From NCBI RefSeq assembly GCF_028858725.1, contig NC_084781.1, positions 5,526,513-5,590,512 on the forward strand: 64,000 nt of DNA, given 5' to 3'. The notes beneath the pieces were generated by a model that made no database searches, was not told the DNA's origin, and saw only the letters and a list, made by a program, of their open reading frames with translations. The position numbers and the translations under genes are program-made. Each line of letters starts with the position of its first letter. The stretch's first letter is position 1. This stretch comes from Colius striatus (lineage: Eukaryota > Chordata > Aves > Coliiformes > Coliidae). This document shows positions 1 through 35,615 of the stretch, piece after piece.

Positions 1-3000
1 AATTTTCATCAGTCCTGACCATGCCTCCAACAGCAGCATGGGGTCACATACAGCATGGACGTTAAGCGGTGCCGTTCATCACTCTCTAGGAGGATGTTCA
101 CCTTCAGCTGAATTAGTAGCTGAATTTTGCTATGGAATAGAGGCTATAAGTGTCCTTGGAAGCTGAGCACGTTGTCAGACATCTATAAGCCCACAAGCTT
201 GCGGTGACAGTAGCACAGTAAGCAACACAGCAGTTTCTTTGCGGTGTCTTGAACCTAGGGAAGTGTGCAGAGTGGTTCAGGTGGGAGGAACTGCTGTAAA
301 TTCACCGTGCTTGCTCATTTTACCACTGTCTAAAGCAAATAAAGCAACCTTTAGTCTAGAAGAATGTCGGATGTATTGGCTAGTGAAAACAATTAGTATT
401 TTTTCTGCAAAAGGATGAGAGGATGAGTCAGTTCTTGCAAATGTGACCTGGGCAGCAGACAAGGCAGACCACTTGAGTTCATTGCGTTGGACGGTGTTTA
501 AAAACTGGAAGGTGTGGTCACAAGCCGCTCACTAAACAGTGTATTGATGCCATTCAGTTTCAAAAGCTGATACAGAGAAATGCTGTAGTAGGTCACCATT
601 GTAAGAAGAGGGGCCAAATACAAATTCAGTGGGAGATAAGTTTGTGTAGGTTTTCTTTGGCCTCTTGCTTCTACTAGCGCATTCCCAATCCAACTATGTA
701 ACCTGACTGCAGTATTTGAAAAAGCTCACGGTTCTTGCTGTATTTCTCAGTTTATCCATACGTTGTGCTTGTGACAGCACTATGTATGTAGCATCACTGC
801 TTTCCAAGACTAGTTACCCAGTCCATTTCTTTGTGCAAGTCTAATGAACTAGTGCTGAGGATCATTATTTTAAATCCAGAATCATCCAAGACAAGCTGCA
901 GGATCTTGAGGGGAAAGACTATGTTCCAGGCCTAGAAAATCTAGATGAAATTTCTTTTCTTCAAGTGAGTAGATAACAGATTCTTTCTTCAAAACTGAAG
1001 GGAGAAACTGTAACTTCCTTATCTTCTCCTCTTAAGTTTGGAAAATGAAAATTGGTGGAGTTAGGCTTCTTCACAGGCCAACCTCATGGGATTTTCTTAT
1101 TAAGCTCAAAGTGCTTTATTGGTGTTTCTAAAAAGCAGCAAAAAAAAAAGTCTTCATAAAAGGCTCCTTCCTGAGAGAACAAAGCATAAGCCAGGCAAAC
1201 TTGGATGAGTTTGTTGGTAGTTTGAAAACACGAATGGCTTGTGTTTGTTGCCATCACACCTCATAGAAAATACTTGCTGCTTTCTGCTCAATGTCCTTCC
1301 ACTTTGCTGGTCCCCGTGGAAGGCATAGGGTAGCTCGCTGAGGGGAAGCTGTTCCCAGGGCTGGCAGCATTCCTTTTGACATGGTCACTGTGCTGCAAGT
1401 GCACATGTAGAGAAACAAGCAAAATGCAACTGGTTATGCTGCTGCTGTGTTACAAAAAGACCAAGTTTGTTCAAAAGACAGCAGTTCCTAGTTACACAGC
1501 GTTGCTTAAATGCTTATCTTAGCTATTTTTGGTCTCCTCGGTAAATAAAGAAGCTCATTTGAGAATAAAATCACAGCAGTTTTGGCCTTTCTGTTAACTG
1601 TTTCAAGTGTCTTTGCAAGCCACTTGGGGAAATATTTTCTAGAGGCTGAGTGGTTTGTGGAACTTGCTTCTGCTGTTGGGAGATTTCTCTAATTGATACT
1701 AAAGTTTGTTAAACTGCTGAAACGCTGTGGATCTGCTGCTTCTATAGCTGGATATTTTGAAAGGGTAACAGCCAAACTGTTTTCTGTTACAGGTGACTGA
1801 GAGAAGTGCATAGTCTGACTTATATGCTTGCCTAATGTGTCTTCCTTGGAAGAACTGTGTTTTTATTAAGGTTTTAAACCCACCATACAGTAAACAATTT
1901 CTGTTGAAGATCTTGCTGTCCATAACACAATTCAGCTGTGTCTGAGGAGCATATTTAGAACCCACTCATGCTGCATAGCGAAACTACTTTTATTCAGGGG
2001 ACAAATGTGTTGACTCGATTTGTTGATATGGTTCATTGTACAATGTTCACAGGCTCCAAAGAAGCAGCAGTTGGGGCACCAGAATCAATTGGATAAGTCA
2101 ATTTTCTGACCATCCATCTCCTTTTCCAGACCCTGCAATCTGTGGCAGCCTCTTCAAAATGGAGGGAAAATTTTGATAGTTGCTTTCCATGTATTCTTGC
2201 AGAGGCTTTTTGGTGCATGTTATTATTTTAATAGCAGTCTGATTTTTCTGTTTTAATTTTTATACACTGAGTGCCTTTCTCTTCACTGGAATTGACTCTT
2301 TCTCAGTCAGATCTTATTAGAGAGACTACAGTAAGCCAGGTATAACTGGTGATGTCTCTTAACAAGATTGCTTTTTGCATATACCCTGCATGGCAAAGAT
2401 AAATGCTAGAGCACTGTTTTGAAATAAATGGCTTTGTTTCCCATCAGCATTTAAGTGTTTAAGGGAAGTAGGCATTTAAGTACACATGGTAGGGAACTAG
2501 TCAATTCCTCTTGAAGGTTTCACAAGATTTTTTTGGAAATACTGTACTGCAAAAGGTTGGCATTAAGCAGTCAGGGAACGTTCATTCTAGTGAGGAACTT
2601 TAGGAAGCTATGTTTTGTGCCAGACTTCCTCTCAAGTTTGATGTGTCACAGAAGACAGAATTTGTTAGCCAGCAAGACAGCAGTAAGATTCTGCTAGCTG
2701 CTGGTTCTTGGCTTGTAAACTTGTTCTGAAACTGGCCTCGCACCTCTAGAGTTTCAGCCCTGTTTATAATGAAGTGAACAACTAATTTTTCAGATTGCTG
2801 CTCTCCCTGTCATTCTCTCAGTCTAGACAATGGGAAACTTTAGCTTTAGTGGATGGTGAAGTGGCTTCTTCTATCCTCCCCTGTGGCATAAATTTATAAT
2901 TGCTAGCTTTTGGCACATAGGTGCTCTGTTCCTGTGTGTTAAAAAACTGTATTAAGGTCAGCTTGCATCCTGATTTGCTTGTGTATAGGTGTAACGGTTG

Positions 3001-3368
3001 TGTTGCTTACGAGTCTGAAATGTGTCAGGAACTATTAGATGCTTGTGTGGGAAGTTACATCCTTGATATTTACAGTCTCTGTATTGAGTCTTCTTGAACT
3101 TTGTTTTTGGAAATGCACTTGGGATAAAATGCAGCCTCACGAAATATAATCATACATGTGTTGTGAGTTTTGTCCGTTTACATGCCGTTCAGTCTTCAAA
3201 CTCAATTCTGTTAACAGTGTCCCAGCACCCTGTCTGGACTTGAGCAGCAAGTGTGGTTTGTTGTGAGTGAAGGTTTTGGTGTATTGTAGCACTGAATTTC
3301 ATTTAAGTGACTGATCTCTGCTTGCTAACTTCAAGTTTTTAAAATACTGTTTTCTTCATTACCTGTAG
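1..3368 (+). other. CBL intron 1, 3' part
   Basis: AT-rich intronic sequence ending in the acceptor ctgtag before exon 2. Apart from the candidate exon at 880-964 I see no coding segment. The short open frames on the minus strand have no recognisable domains and no splice context. Confidence 0.85.
880..964 (+). other. Candidate unannotated exon in CBL intron 1
   Basis: An 85-bp segment lies between an acceptor (taaatccag) and a strong donor (gtgagt). One frame is fully open over 28 codons, contains KLQDLEGKDYVPGLENLDEI, and ends in phase 0, as CBL exon 2 requires. The length is not a multiple of three. Read from the phase-0 end of CBL exon 1 it would hit a TGA after nine codons. It could be a poison exon, an exon of a nested transcript, or chance. 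No protein family was recognised. Confidence 0.3.
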
Positions 3369-24854
<21,486 letters not shown>

Positions 24855-27800
24855 CACATTGCCTCCACACCTTCGGCTTGTGTGGACCAACTGCCTGGGC
24901 AGCCGTGGCTCAGCTACGCACCAAAGGGGACGGGGTTCCTTTAGAGACTTCGTGCTGAGGTCAGTCCTGCCTCTCGAGAGAATCGGTTGTGTCAGGTTTT
25001 TTTGTGGTTCCAGATTTCAAACCAGTGGGATGAAATGGAGCAGAATGGTGTTTTATACAGTGTATGTCTTGGAGTCCTTTTACCCCTACCTCTTGTTTGA
25101 GAGAACAGATTTATTCCCAGGGCGTCGGTAGAGAAAGGTCTCACGACAAGGGATCCCCGAGCTGATGCCCTGGAGGCTGGGGGGAGAGTGCTTTGTGCTG
25201 TGAATTCTAAGTGAGTGCTCTGAGAAACAAAGTCTCGAGGTCAGTGTGGTGTGTCCTGTGGTTCATGGTACTAGATTTGGATCCGTTTGCTGCTGTGTGT
25301 CTGGCTCAGGCTTTTTAGAGCAACTTGGAGGTCACTTTCTGCTGGGAATAAATAGGAAACCTTGGAAGAATCTTTGGATTGCTTCCTGTTTGCCATGGTG
25401 TTTCCCTCTTTCCTGTAATAGCATTGGTTAAGTTTCAAGTCCTCCCTTTTTGCCCAGAGGCAGTGGGACTAGCTTCTGTCAGGAGTTTAGAGCTCCACGG
25501 TGCTGGGAGCTGGATTTCTCTCCTCCATGTCCTCCGTGGGCAGCACTGGCAGCGCCGGACTCCAGGCAGCCAGACAGACAAACTGAAAGTTTGGCGTGTT
25601 TTTGAGGGGTGGGGGAGAGGGGGAAGAATTTGAGCTGGAGCAAAGAACTGGCTGCTGCTTCTCCTTTTATAGCCTTGAGCATTTTTATGCTTCAATGCTC
25701 GGACTCGGCTGTGGCCCTACCGGGATCGAGCAGCCGTTGCTGAACACTCCCCTGTGCTCTTTCTCTGGGAAGGTTACACCTGGTAAATATGGTGTTTTAT
25801 TTATCTCAATTGCATGGTGGCTGTTGCAGTCTAGTGGCCTTCGCACACATTCCATCCTCTCCTTGGGAGAGCTTTCCTAAGAGCCAGCTGTCTTTGTGCC
25901 AGGCTGTTTTGTGGAATCAGTAGATGCAGCTGATATAGTTGTTGGTATCTTACTTGCTTTGCAGTAAAAGAGACGCAGCAGTTCTCTGCATGACTATCAA
26001 AACAAAATTGACTTGCATACTCAGCTACTTAAACTCTGTGGATGCGTTCTGCTGGGCGAGAAGTTTATGGTTCCTTGCGAGAGGATTTCAGTCGAGCAGG
26101 AGGACGCAGGTCCTGGCCTGACAGATGGACAAGTGCTCTGTGTACAGTTGGAGGCTGTTAGCCCTTGGCTAGCACTGCTTGCACCTCTGGGCAGTGGCAG
26201 TCACTAAGAAAAGGGTTGGCATTAGCTGCCAAATAGTTCTTGTTGGAGTGGTTATGGCGGATGCAGTTTAGCCTTTTAAAGAATCTAAATAGCTGGGCCC
26301 AGATCTGAAAGAAGCAGAGAGGACTTAACAAGCAATGGGAACTAAGCATGAAAGGTTTGTTTTGTGTAGGATGTAGGTCTCTCTCTAGAGCTACAGCTTT
26401 TATACTACAGTTGATGCAGTGGGATCCAGGCAGTTGAGAAGCATGAACTGTCTCTCTTTACTCCTCTCCTTTCTGTAGTAAAGCAAATGTTTTCTGAAGC
26501 CATAAGGGGAGCTCCTGCAACACTTACAGACTGTCACCACTGTTGCTTTTTTGAGGCCAGGGCTGTAACTTGCAAATGCAGCATGCTGATGAGCTTGATG
26601 TCAGTGGACACAGTGTTCTGCAGGAGACAGAGCAGGGGCTGGCCTCGGGGAAGGTGCTGTGTTGCAGACAAGGTGACATCAGTGCACTGAGGGAAGAAGA
26701 GCTGTTCTTTTTCCTCTTTAGGTGTGTGCACCAGCCAATGCTCCCGTCTACCAGTCCTGCTGGTTCTGTGTGAGGTGCTCTGCCAGTTATGTCTGGCAGC
26801 TTCAGTCATTGTGGTTGGGCAGCTTCTTGAGAGCAAACCCAGTGCTGCTGCTTCCGAGGCAGCTCTACTTGTTCTCCCAGTAGATCTGAGCTCATGAGCC
26901 TGAGCAGCTATTTCCTGGCTTTATCTTGGGAAAAAAAGGTGGCCACCCTTTTCTGAGGGAGCTCTGTGGTCTTAGTTGCCTGCTTTTTGTTTTCTCCCCA
27001 TTGCTGCTGCTTGCTCTGGGTTTTTATGTGTCTGACTTGCCCTGTAAACTCGGTGCAAGTGTGTTCCAACGTGGCGTGTGACTCTTGCCACTGCCAAGTC
27101 CAGAGAGCTAGAAGGCCTTAACGCTTGTCTCGCACGACCTGTGTGATCAGAGTAGTGATGCCCTGTTGTGTACCAGCCTTTCATTACAGGCTTATTGTAA
27201 TGTTAATTGAATCATGCCTAGCAGAGCTGTTGCAGGTCTGTCTTTGGGGGTTATGTGCCAAGAGATGTCCCTATGGGTATTGTTCCAGGTGTTAGAGATT
27301 AGAGAGCGATTGTTGTGGCATGTATCACTAATTTTTCTGCATGTGTCCTTTTCTGTGCACTGTTTGTGTCAAACCAATTTAAGAAACGTTAAGTCTTGGC
27401 TTTTCTTCCTTAGCCACGTAGGCATTTACTAGTACCACTGAGGCGTGGTGGAGTCCTGACCGTGTCTTACGGCTCTGCTCTGTGAAGTCCACCCAGACAC
27501 TCAGCAGTGTACTTTTCTTGTTGTTCTTTCACAAGAGTAAGCCTGAAATTGATTTATCTTTTTTTTTTCCCTTCACCACCTTGATCTTTATTCTGAAGTT
27601 AACTATATGACGCTACTTTAACAAGGAAAAAAACAAACCCCAGATGTCTAGTGCCTTTCTTAAGGGAGTGCTGAATCGCTAGGCTGTAGCTGAGTATCCA
27701 CCCCTTGGGGGAAAATGAGGAGCTGTAAAGATGTCTTTGAGCATGAAAATGGTAAGAAAGATGGGCAATTGTCACTTCAACACTGCTGCTGTGGTTTGTA

Positions 27801-29034
27801 GCATTTCAACCCCGGAGCTTCCCTGCTTTACCTGTTACTAACAGCGACTTGTCTGGAGTGATGCTGTACTAAGCTTGGTGTGAAGACAGTAAAACGGTAG
27901 GACAAAGATTGGCCTTGTTTATAACAAAATATGAGTTCTGCTCATAAAAAATACTGGTGTTTCTTAACCCACCACCCCCCCTGCTCCCCACCATCAAGCC
28001 TGGCCACAAAGCCAGCAGAGCCCACGTGTACAGGAGGAGCGGGGCGCCCAGCACGTGAGAGCAGCGTGTATCCGCACAGAGAGCTGCGGGCAGCAGGCGA
28101 GAGACATCTGCTCCGGCTGGCTTGGAGCGTGCCCTGCCCTCTGGGCTGAGGGGAACGGATCTAGAGCAGATCCTGAACCTTTCCCATGGATGAGGGGGAA
28201 CAGGTGCAGAATGGATCCAGAAAGTTCCCCACGGCTGAAGGTAAGGCCAAAGCTGGGCTGTGGCAGCGCGTGTCCTGCCACCGCCCATGTCTGTCTGTCT
28301 CTGCAGGGACAGCAGTTTGGGGCACAGGGAGTCTCTGCCAGCCCCCCTGCTTTGCCTCAGCAGAGCTTCAGCGCGTGCCCTTGGCTGAGCCTTTACCCTG
28401 GGGGAGCTAGATGGGCTCGGGCTACGGCACCTTGCTTCCTGCGCTAGACTGATCCCATTACTGTAGCTAAGCCCAAGGCAGGGTCAGTACTGTAAACGGT
28501 TTTGTTTTCAGTTGAGCAAGAAAAAATGCAACTCCCAGAGCACTTTCTTATGGGTGCCACTTCTTTAAAAATTAGTGAGGACTAAGGACACTTGTTTTTA
28601 AAGATCCTACTAGAAAACCTTTTCTGAAATTCCCAGTGGGCAAGAGCAGTTGCTCTTCCTGCCGAATGACAACCACCAATTTGTATGATGTCAGTGTTAA
28701 AGATGTGGAGATTTTCACAAGATATTTTTTAAAAGTATAATAGTGTCATTAATATAAAAATATAATAGCAGTATTTAATCCTTTCAGATCTGTAAAGAAT
28801 AAAGGAAAACAGAAGGTAAATATTCTTACAGAGAGTAGCTGAGCTTTAAGGTTCACTTGGTTTAAAGTCCTCATTTTGTTTGCAGATGCATTGTTAATGT
28901 TTAGAGGTTATACTAATGTTATTTATTAATTGTTTTCATTCTCGTATGCTGCCCACTAAGAGCTTCTTTGTTTGGGATTTCATTCACCTGTGTCAGTAAA
29001 AACAAAACAAAACAAAGTTTTATTTTTCAATAAA
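24855..29034 (+). other. CBL: CBL 3' UTR
   Basis: From the CBL stop to the last AATAAA on this strand at 29029-29034, with an earlier AATAAA at 28798-28803. Mammalian CBL also has a very long 3' UTR. GC content is uneven, with a richer patch at 27960-28440 that leaves frames open on both strands but shows no recognisable protein. No other gene was found here. Confidence 0.65.
29019..29034. terminator. Back-to-back poly(A) signals of CBL (+) and the FDXACB1-like gene (-)
   Basis: AATAAA occurs on the minus strand at 29019-29024 and on the plus strand at 29029-29034. Each is followed, in its own direction, by a U/GU-rich stretch (tttgttttgttttg on minus; tgtgtcgtgctggttctgtg on plus), as expected for functional cleavage sites. 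Confidence 0.6.
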
Positions 29035-29142
29035 ATTTCCTTTGTTGTAGCACATGGTCTGTGTCGTGCTGGTTCTGTGAGTCCTGCAGAAAGAAGATCC
29101 TGCTCCAGGCAGGCCCCGTGTTCAAAGTGCCCAGGGGGCTTG

Positions 29143-29272
29143 TTACATTCCTGCAGCTCTCGCAGGCTGCGACTGACTGTGCAGCTGCTGCACCACAAGG
29201 ATAGGTGTCCCACCTTGTCTGTTGCAAAGAGCCACATGAATCTCTCCCTCCTCGGTCAGCACTTCTGCAGAG
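29143..29272 (-). CDS. FDXACB1: FDXACB1-like exon 3 with terminal stop
   Basis: Begins SSAEVLTEEGEIHVALC after acceptor cttccag. After GGTP the family match ends and the frame runs ILVVQQLHSQSQPARAAGM to TAA, which reads like retained intron made coding. Confidence 0.75.
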
Positions 29273-30207
29273 CTGGAAGGAAAGCAAGGCAACAGCAAAA
29301 ATCCTGATGGCACACTCAGAAATGTTACAGTGCCAGAGAAAGGCCTGAAACGCACCCAGCGACGTGCATCAAGCAGCCAGTTACCACAGGGCTGGGTTAC
29401 TCACCTACGGAAGAAGTGTGCAAGCAGCTCTCTGTTCCTCACTACCCCAGCCTTCCTCCCACAGTGAGGGAAGTTGAAATAAATGCCATCAAATTCTGGC
29501 TTTTCTGGTACAAAGTAGTCCTTCAGCTTGGCGCAGTCCACAGAAAACATAACTTCAGCTCCTTCAAAAGTAAACGGAAAACAAGACTCTGACACTTATC
29601 ACGACAGAAAATGCACAGAAAGGAGCAGCTCAAGTCCTCTGGCCCGGCTGGAGCAGCCGAGAGCAGCGGCTGACAGGCGCCGTCCCACTGCTGTGCGCCA
29701 GAGGAGCAGACAGCCCAGGCTGCCTCTGCTCTCCCGCAGACCTCTGCTAACCGGCTGCTTGCTGCAGCGCTGCTTCGGTCTGATGAGGTTCTGATTTAAC
29801 CTCTCGGACGCTCCAGTTGCTCGTGGCAAAAGTGATCTTCCGAGGAGCTCGGCGTGGTGAAGGGCTACACAGTGACGGGCCGGCTCCTCGAAGCAGCCGA
29901 GGCGTGCGGCTCGAGTGCCGTCCCTCGGCCGTTACCAGAAGCGCGGCTGAAGCCAAGGGCCGAGTCCCGGCCTCCCGCGTCGTTTGGCCCGAGGGCTCCC
30001 GCTGCCGCCGTCCCTTGCCCGCGGCCGGCTCGGCCCCGCCGGCGCCCACCCACCTCTCTCCCGCAGCCGACGGATGTTCTCCGCGGCTCGCTCCCGGCCG
30101 GACACCTCCTCCTCCCTCTCGTAGCAAGTGGCCACAACGTGTGTCCCCGCGGCTCCGCACAGGGAGGCTGCAAAGGACAAGTTGCCCTCTCCGAGCACCG
30201 GCCCCAT
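29143..30207 (-). CDS. FDXACB1: Shortened FDXACB1-like gene (BMT5-like/DUF2431 N-terminal part)
   Basis: Three exons join in phase: 30207-30054, 29561-29405 and 29272-29143. They give 146 codons plus a TAA. The product keeps the SAM-fold start GEGNLSFA, CYEREEEV, the RERG joint, FSVDC, and the signature DGIYFNFPHCGRKAGV, then EEGEIHVALC. These match the N-terminal Rossmann-like methyltransferase domain of FDXACB1 (related to yeast rRNA methyltransferase Bmt5). Human FDXACB1 is over 600 residues, with a C-terminal ferredoxin-fold anticodon-binding domain. Here the match stops after QGGTP, the frame closes about 19 codons later, and a poly(A) signal follows within 125 bp. An internal gt at 29213-29212 (AAG|GTGGGA) may be the ancestral donor. 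No later exon was recognised downstream. It could be a functional short protein or a decaying remnant; the intact exons favour expression. Confidence 0.8.
29405..29561 (-). CDS. FDXACB1: FDXACB1-like exon 2
   Basis: Encodes AEVMFSVDCAKLKDYF, then DGIYFNFPHCGRKAGVVR and NRELLAHFF. This is the best-conserved part of the gene. Acceptor ttgaag, donor gtgagt. Confidence 0.88.
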
Positions 30208-30230
30208 GATGTTTCCAGCAGACACCACAG
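29840..30230. promoter_or_regulatory. CpG-rich promoter region of the FDXACB1-like gene
   Basis: A dense run of CG dinucleotides and high GC around and downstream of the first exon, contrasting with flanking AT-rich DNA. No TATA box is evident. In mammals this promoter is shared with CFAP68 (C11orf1); no such partner is recognised here. Confidence 0.6.
30054..30207 (-). CDS. FDXACB1: FDXACB1-like exon 1
   Basis: Starts MGPVLGEGNLSFAASL, aligning with the human start MAPRRLLLVGEGNFSF apart from a short N-terminal difference, which decided the start codon. Ends in phase 1 at donor gtgggt. Confidence 0.8.
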
Positions 30231-32231
30231 CGGCCACGGCCTGTGGGTGGTGTCGGGCCCCAAGTGCCTCCCTGGGTATATTGTGGATATAGCAAATCTC
30301 AGTTGAGATGATCACAGGGAACTTCAGCTGTCATGCACACAGGGCATTGTCCTTTCCATCCCCAGCTATGAATGCACCAGAGGTAAGCCTCTCGTGAGCA
30401 GCTTCCCCTTCTGCAGCCTGGCTCCTGGTCTTTGCTGCTGCTTCTGAAAAATGCAGGACGGCAGTAAGTCAGCGCTGTGTTCTCTGACGATTGGCCTGAA
30501 ACAGTTCCACTGCAGGAGTAAAGCTGAGGAATGCTTTTGATTAAACTCATTCTTACTCCTTGTAACTGTGGCTTCAGTCCAGCCCTGATGTTCAGATGGT
30601 GAATCAAAAGTCATCACCAAAGCAGACTAATTGGAAAGTAGGAGAGCAACTGCAGATACTTTGGCTTTCCCATAAGATTTAGGATGTTAAGGTCTTTAAC
30701 CTATATTTAGCCATGTGAAATGTGAGGGGTTTTTCCAGTGTGCTCACTGCTTTTAAACATACTCTTCAGTTTACAACAAAGAGGTGCATGCACAGAACTG
30801 AAGCACACTCTGTTGGATCTGCAGTGTAGCTAAAGAGCAGCTTCTAAATGATATTCATGCTTAGAGATGACAAAATTGTTTTCTGTTGTTCCCTCATTGT
30901 TGAGTTGTGCTCCTGTGCCACCACAAAACAGGTATTTCGAGTCATTCAGGGAGTGGTATTTGCATTTCAAGTCTTCTTGTCTAGCTAACCTCATCAAATT
31001 TACACCCAGTGAGTTCATCCAAAACTCCTATTTCTTGCTCCTGAGTTTGAGCCTAACAAAACCCTGCTCAGAGTTACACTTTCTGTATATGTTCTTACTA
31101 TTTTGCTACAAGGATACCCTTCAAGCAAAAAGACCCATCACCAGTTAAAGGCAAATGTAACATAATGTAAAAACTATTCTTCCAGCTTTCTAAGGTCTAT
31201 CATTTGTAACCTGTGTGTATCTCTGACCTTTGTTTTGTCGCGCTGTGCCTTGCCAGTCAAGCCCACCTAATACCTTAACTGGAAGACCTCATTAGAACCA
31301 GCTAATGGGAAACTCTAGACCTTGGCAGTTAGGGGGCATTTGGGGTGTTTTACAGTGACTCCACATCCCTGAGTGCTTATTTTAGTTGTCTCAATTAAAG
31401 CCATGGAAGAACAATGTCCTCTCAGCTCATTCGAGGTTTAAATGGATCCTTTCTAAAACAGCTTTTGTCTTGGCAAGTCTAAGGAACATAGAAAATAGGT
31501 CAGGTCATAACTGAGTCTGATGATGTGTGAAACAGGTCTGTGGTATTCTGTCCTTTTTGGAGATGAATTTTAGAAATTGAGTTATGGTAATGCAGACTTT
31601 ATGCTCATGTCCCTCTGAAGAGAGATGCGAAACAGACCATGACAGCTGAGAAGAACTTAGTGCTGTTTTGTGTCAGGCAACAGTTACCATAAATCAGATG
31701 CATGCTGTAGACCTCAGATGCTGTTCATTGTTTGAAGGACACTGACTGCATAGTTTCAGAGTGATGTGATTTGCAGCATGGGAGCAGGATGGTTTTCTCC
31801 TCTTGGGATGTATCTGTGTTTATTGCAGCTAGGCAGTTTTCATCTGCTCTGAATTGGTTGCAGCACTTGGATGCTTCTCTTTAACATCAGCCATTATAGA
31901 GATTTAAGATACAGTTGTCTTCCTTTCAGTTGTTATCTAATGGGTTTCAATTGTTGTGCAGTTGTTTTACCAACCTAATCTCCACTGGAGAAGCTTTTCT
32001 GTTGCTTCTGAAACGCTCTGGCAAGGAGTGAAAATAGCAAAGTGTTTCTAAACACCAAGACAAGCTCCCCTGGACACACCTCCCAGTCAAGCTGTAAGCA
32101 AGAATGATGCCACCTATATTTTGTTGCACAGCAACCTTACACAAGTTTCTTGACCCAACACTTCCCTTGTCCTCAGTGTTCAAAAGAAACAAACAAACGA
32201 ACAAAAAAACCCCCAAACTGCTTATTCATGT
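30231..32231. other. Spacer between the FDXACB1-like gene and CRYAB
   Basis: About 2 kb of AT-rich sequence. In mammals CFAP68/C11orf1 occupies this position. I looked for its conserved stretches (GWRCTTNEN, LMGNWN) on the plus strand and did not find them. Nothing else recognised. Confidence 0.6.
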
Positions 32232-32237
32232 TTTATT
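32232..32237 (-). terminator. CRYAB: CRYAB poly(A) signal
   Basis: AATAAA on the minus strand, about 100 bp beyond the CRYAB stop codon. Confidence 0.75.
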
Positions 32238-32338
32238 TGTTAGTAAACTTACTCAGCATAAATAATAAGCCATTCAGTATAGCTGGCATCCGATGAAAAG
32301 CCTCTTGAATGGCCCCCCAGGGTGACTTTAAGTACAGC

Positions 32339-35478
<3,140 letters not shown>

Positions 35479-35541
35479 GGGAGTGCTGGAGGAGCCTGTC
35501 CTGGAGGGTGCTGCAGTGCTCTGCCGGGAGCCTGGGACAGC

Positions 35542-35547
35542 TTTATA
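35542..35547 (-). promoter_or_regulatory. CRYAB: CRYAB TATA box
   Basis: TATAAA on the minus strand, 64 bp upstream of the ATG, predicting a start site near 35515. An E-box CAGCTG sits just upstream at 35554-35559. Confidence 0.75.
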
Positions 35548-35589
35548 CACGCGCAGCTGGCCTGGCCTTCCTCCCCTCCACACCTCCCC

Positions 35590-35615
35590 CGACGCCTCTT
35601 GAATGGTGGTGTCAG
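35590..35615 (-). promoter_or_regulatory. CRYAB: Conserved CRYAB upstream element with degraded heat-shock-like motif
   Basis: On the minus strand CTGACACCACCATTC resembles a block in the proximal mammalian CRYAB promoter (CTGACATCACCATTCCAG, from memory), where it runs into a heat-shock element and a lens element. Here the HSE part reads CATTCAAGAGGCGTC, only partly matching nGAAnnTTCn units. Confidence 0.4.

Noticed and set aside
25860-25921. Minus-strand stretch reading WHKDSW, vaguely like the WHNSW of FDXACB1
   Set aside because: Neither flank matches the family and no splice context was found; treated as coincidence.
27869-28447. Open frames of 95-139 codons on both strands in the CBL 3' UTR, considered as missing FDXACB1 exons
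   Set aside because: No FDXACB1 motifs in any frame; the local GC-rich patch explains the openness.
29747-30306. Open frames of 127-182 codons on both strands over the FDXACB1 promoter
   Set aside because: They reflect CpG-island composition; the peptide strings are low-complexity and only the exon 1 segment matches a family.
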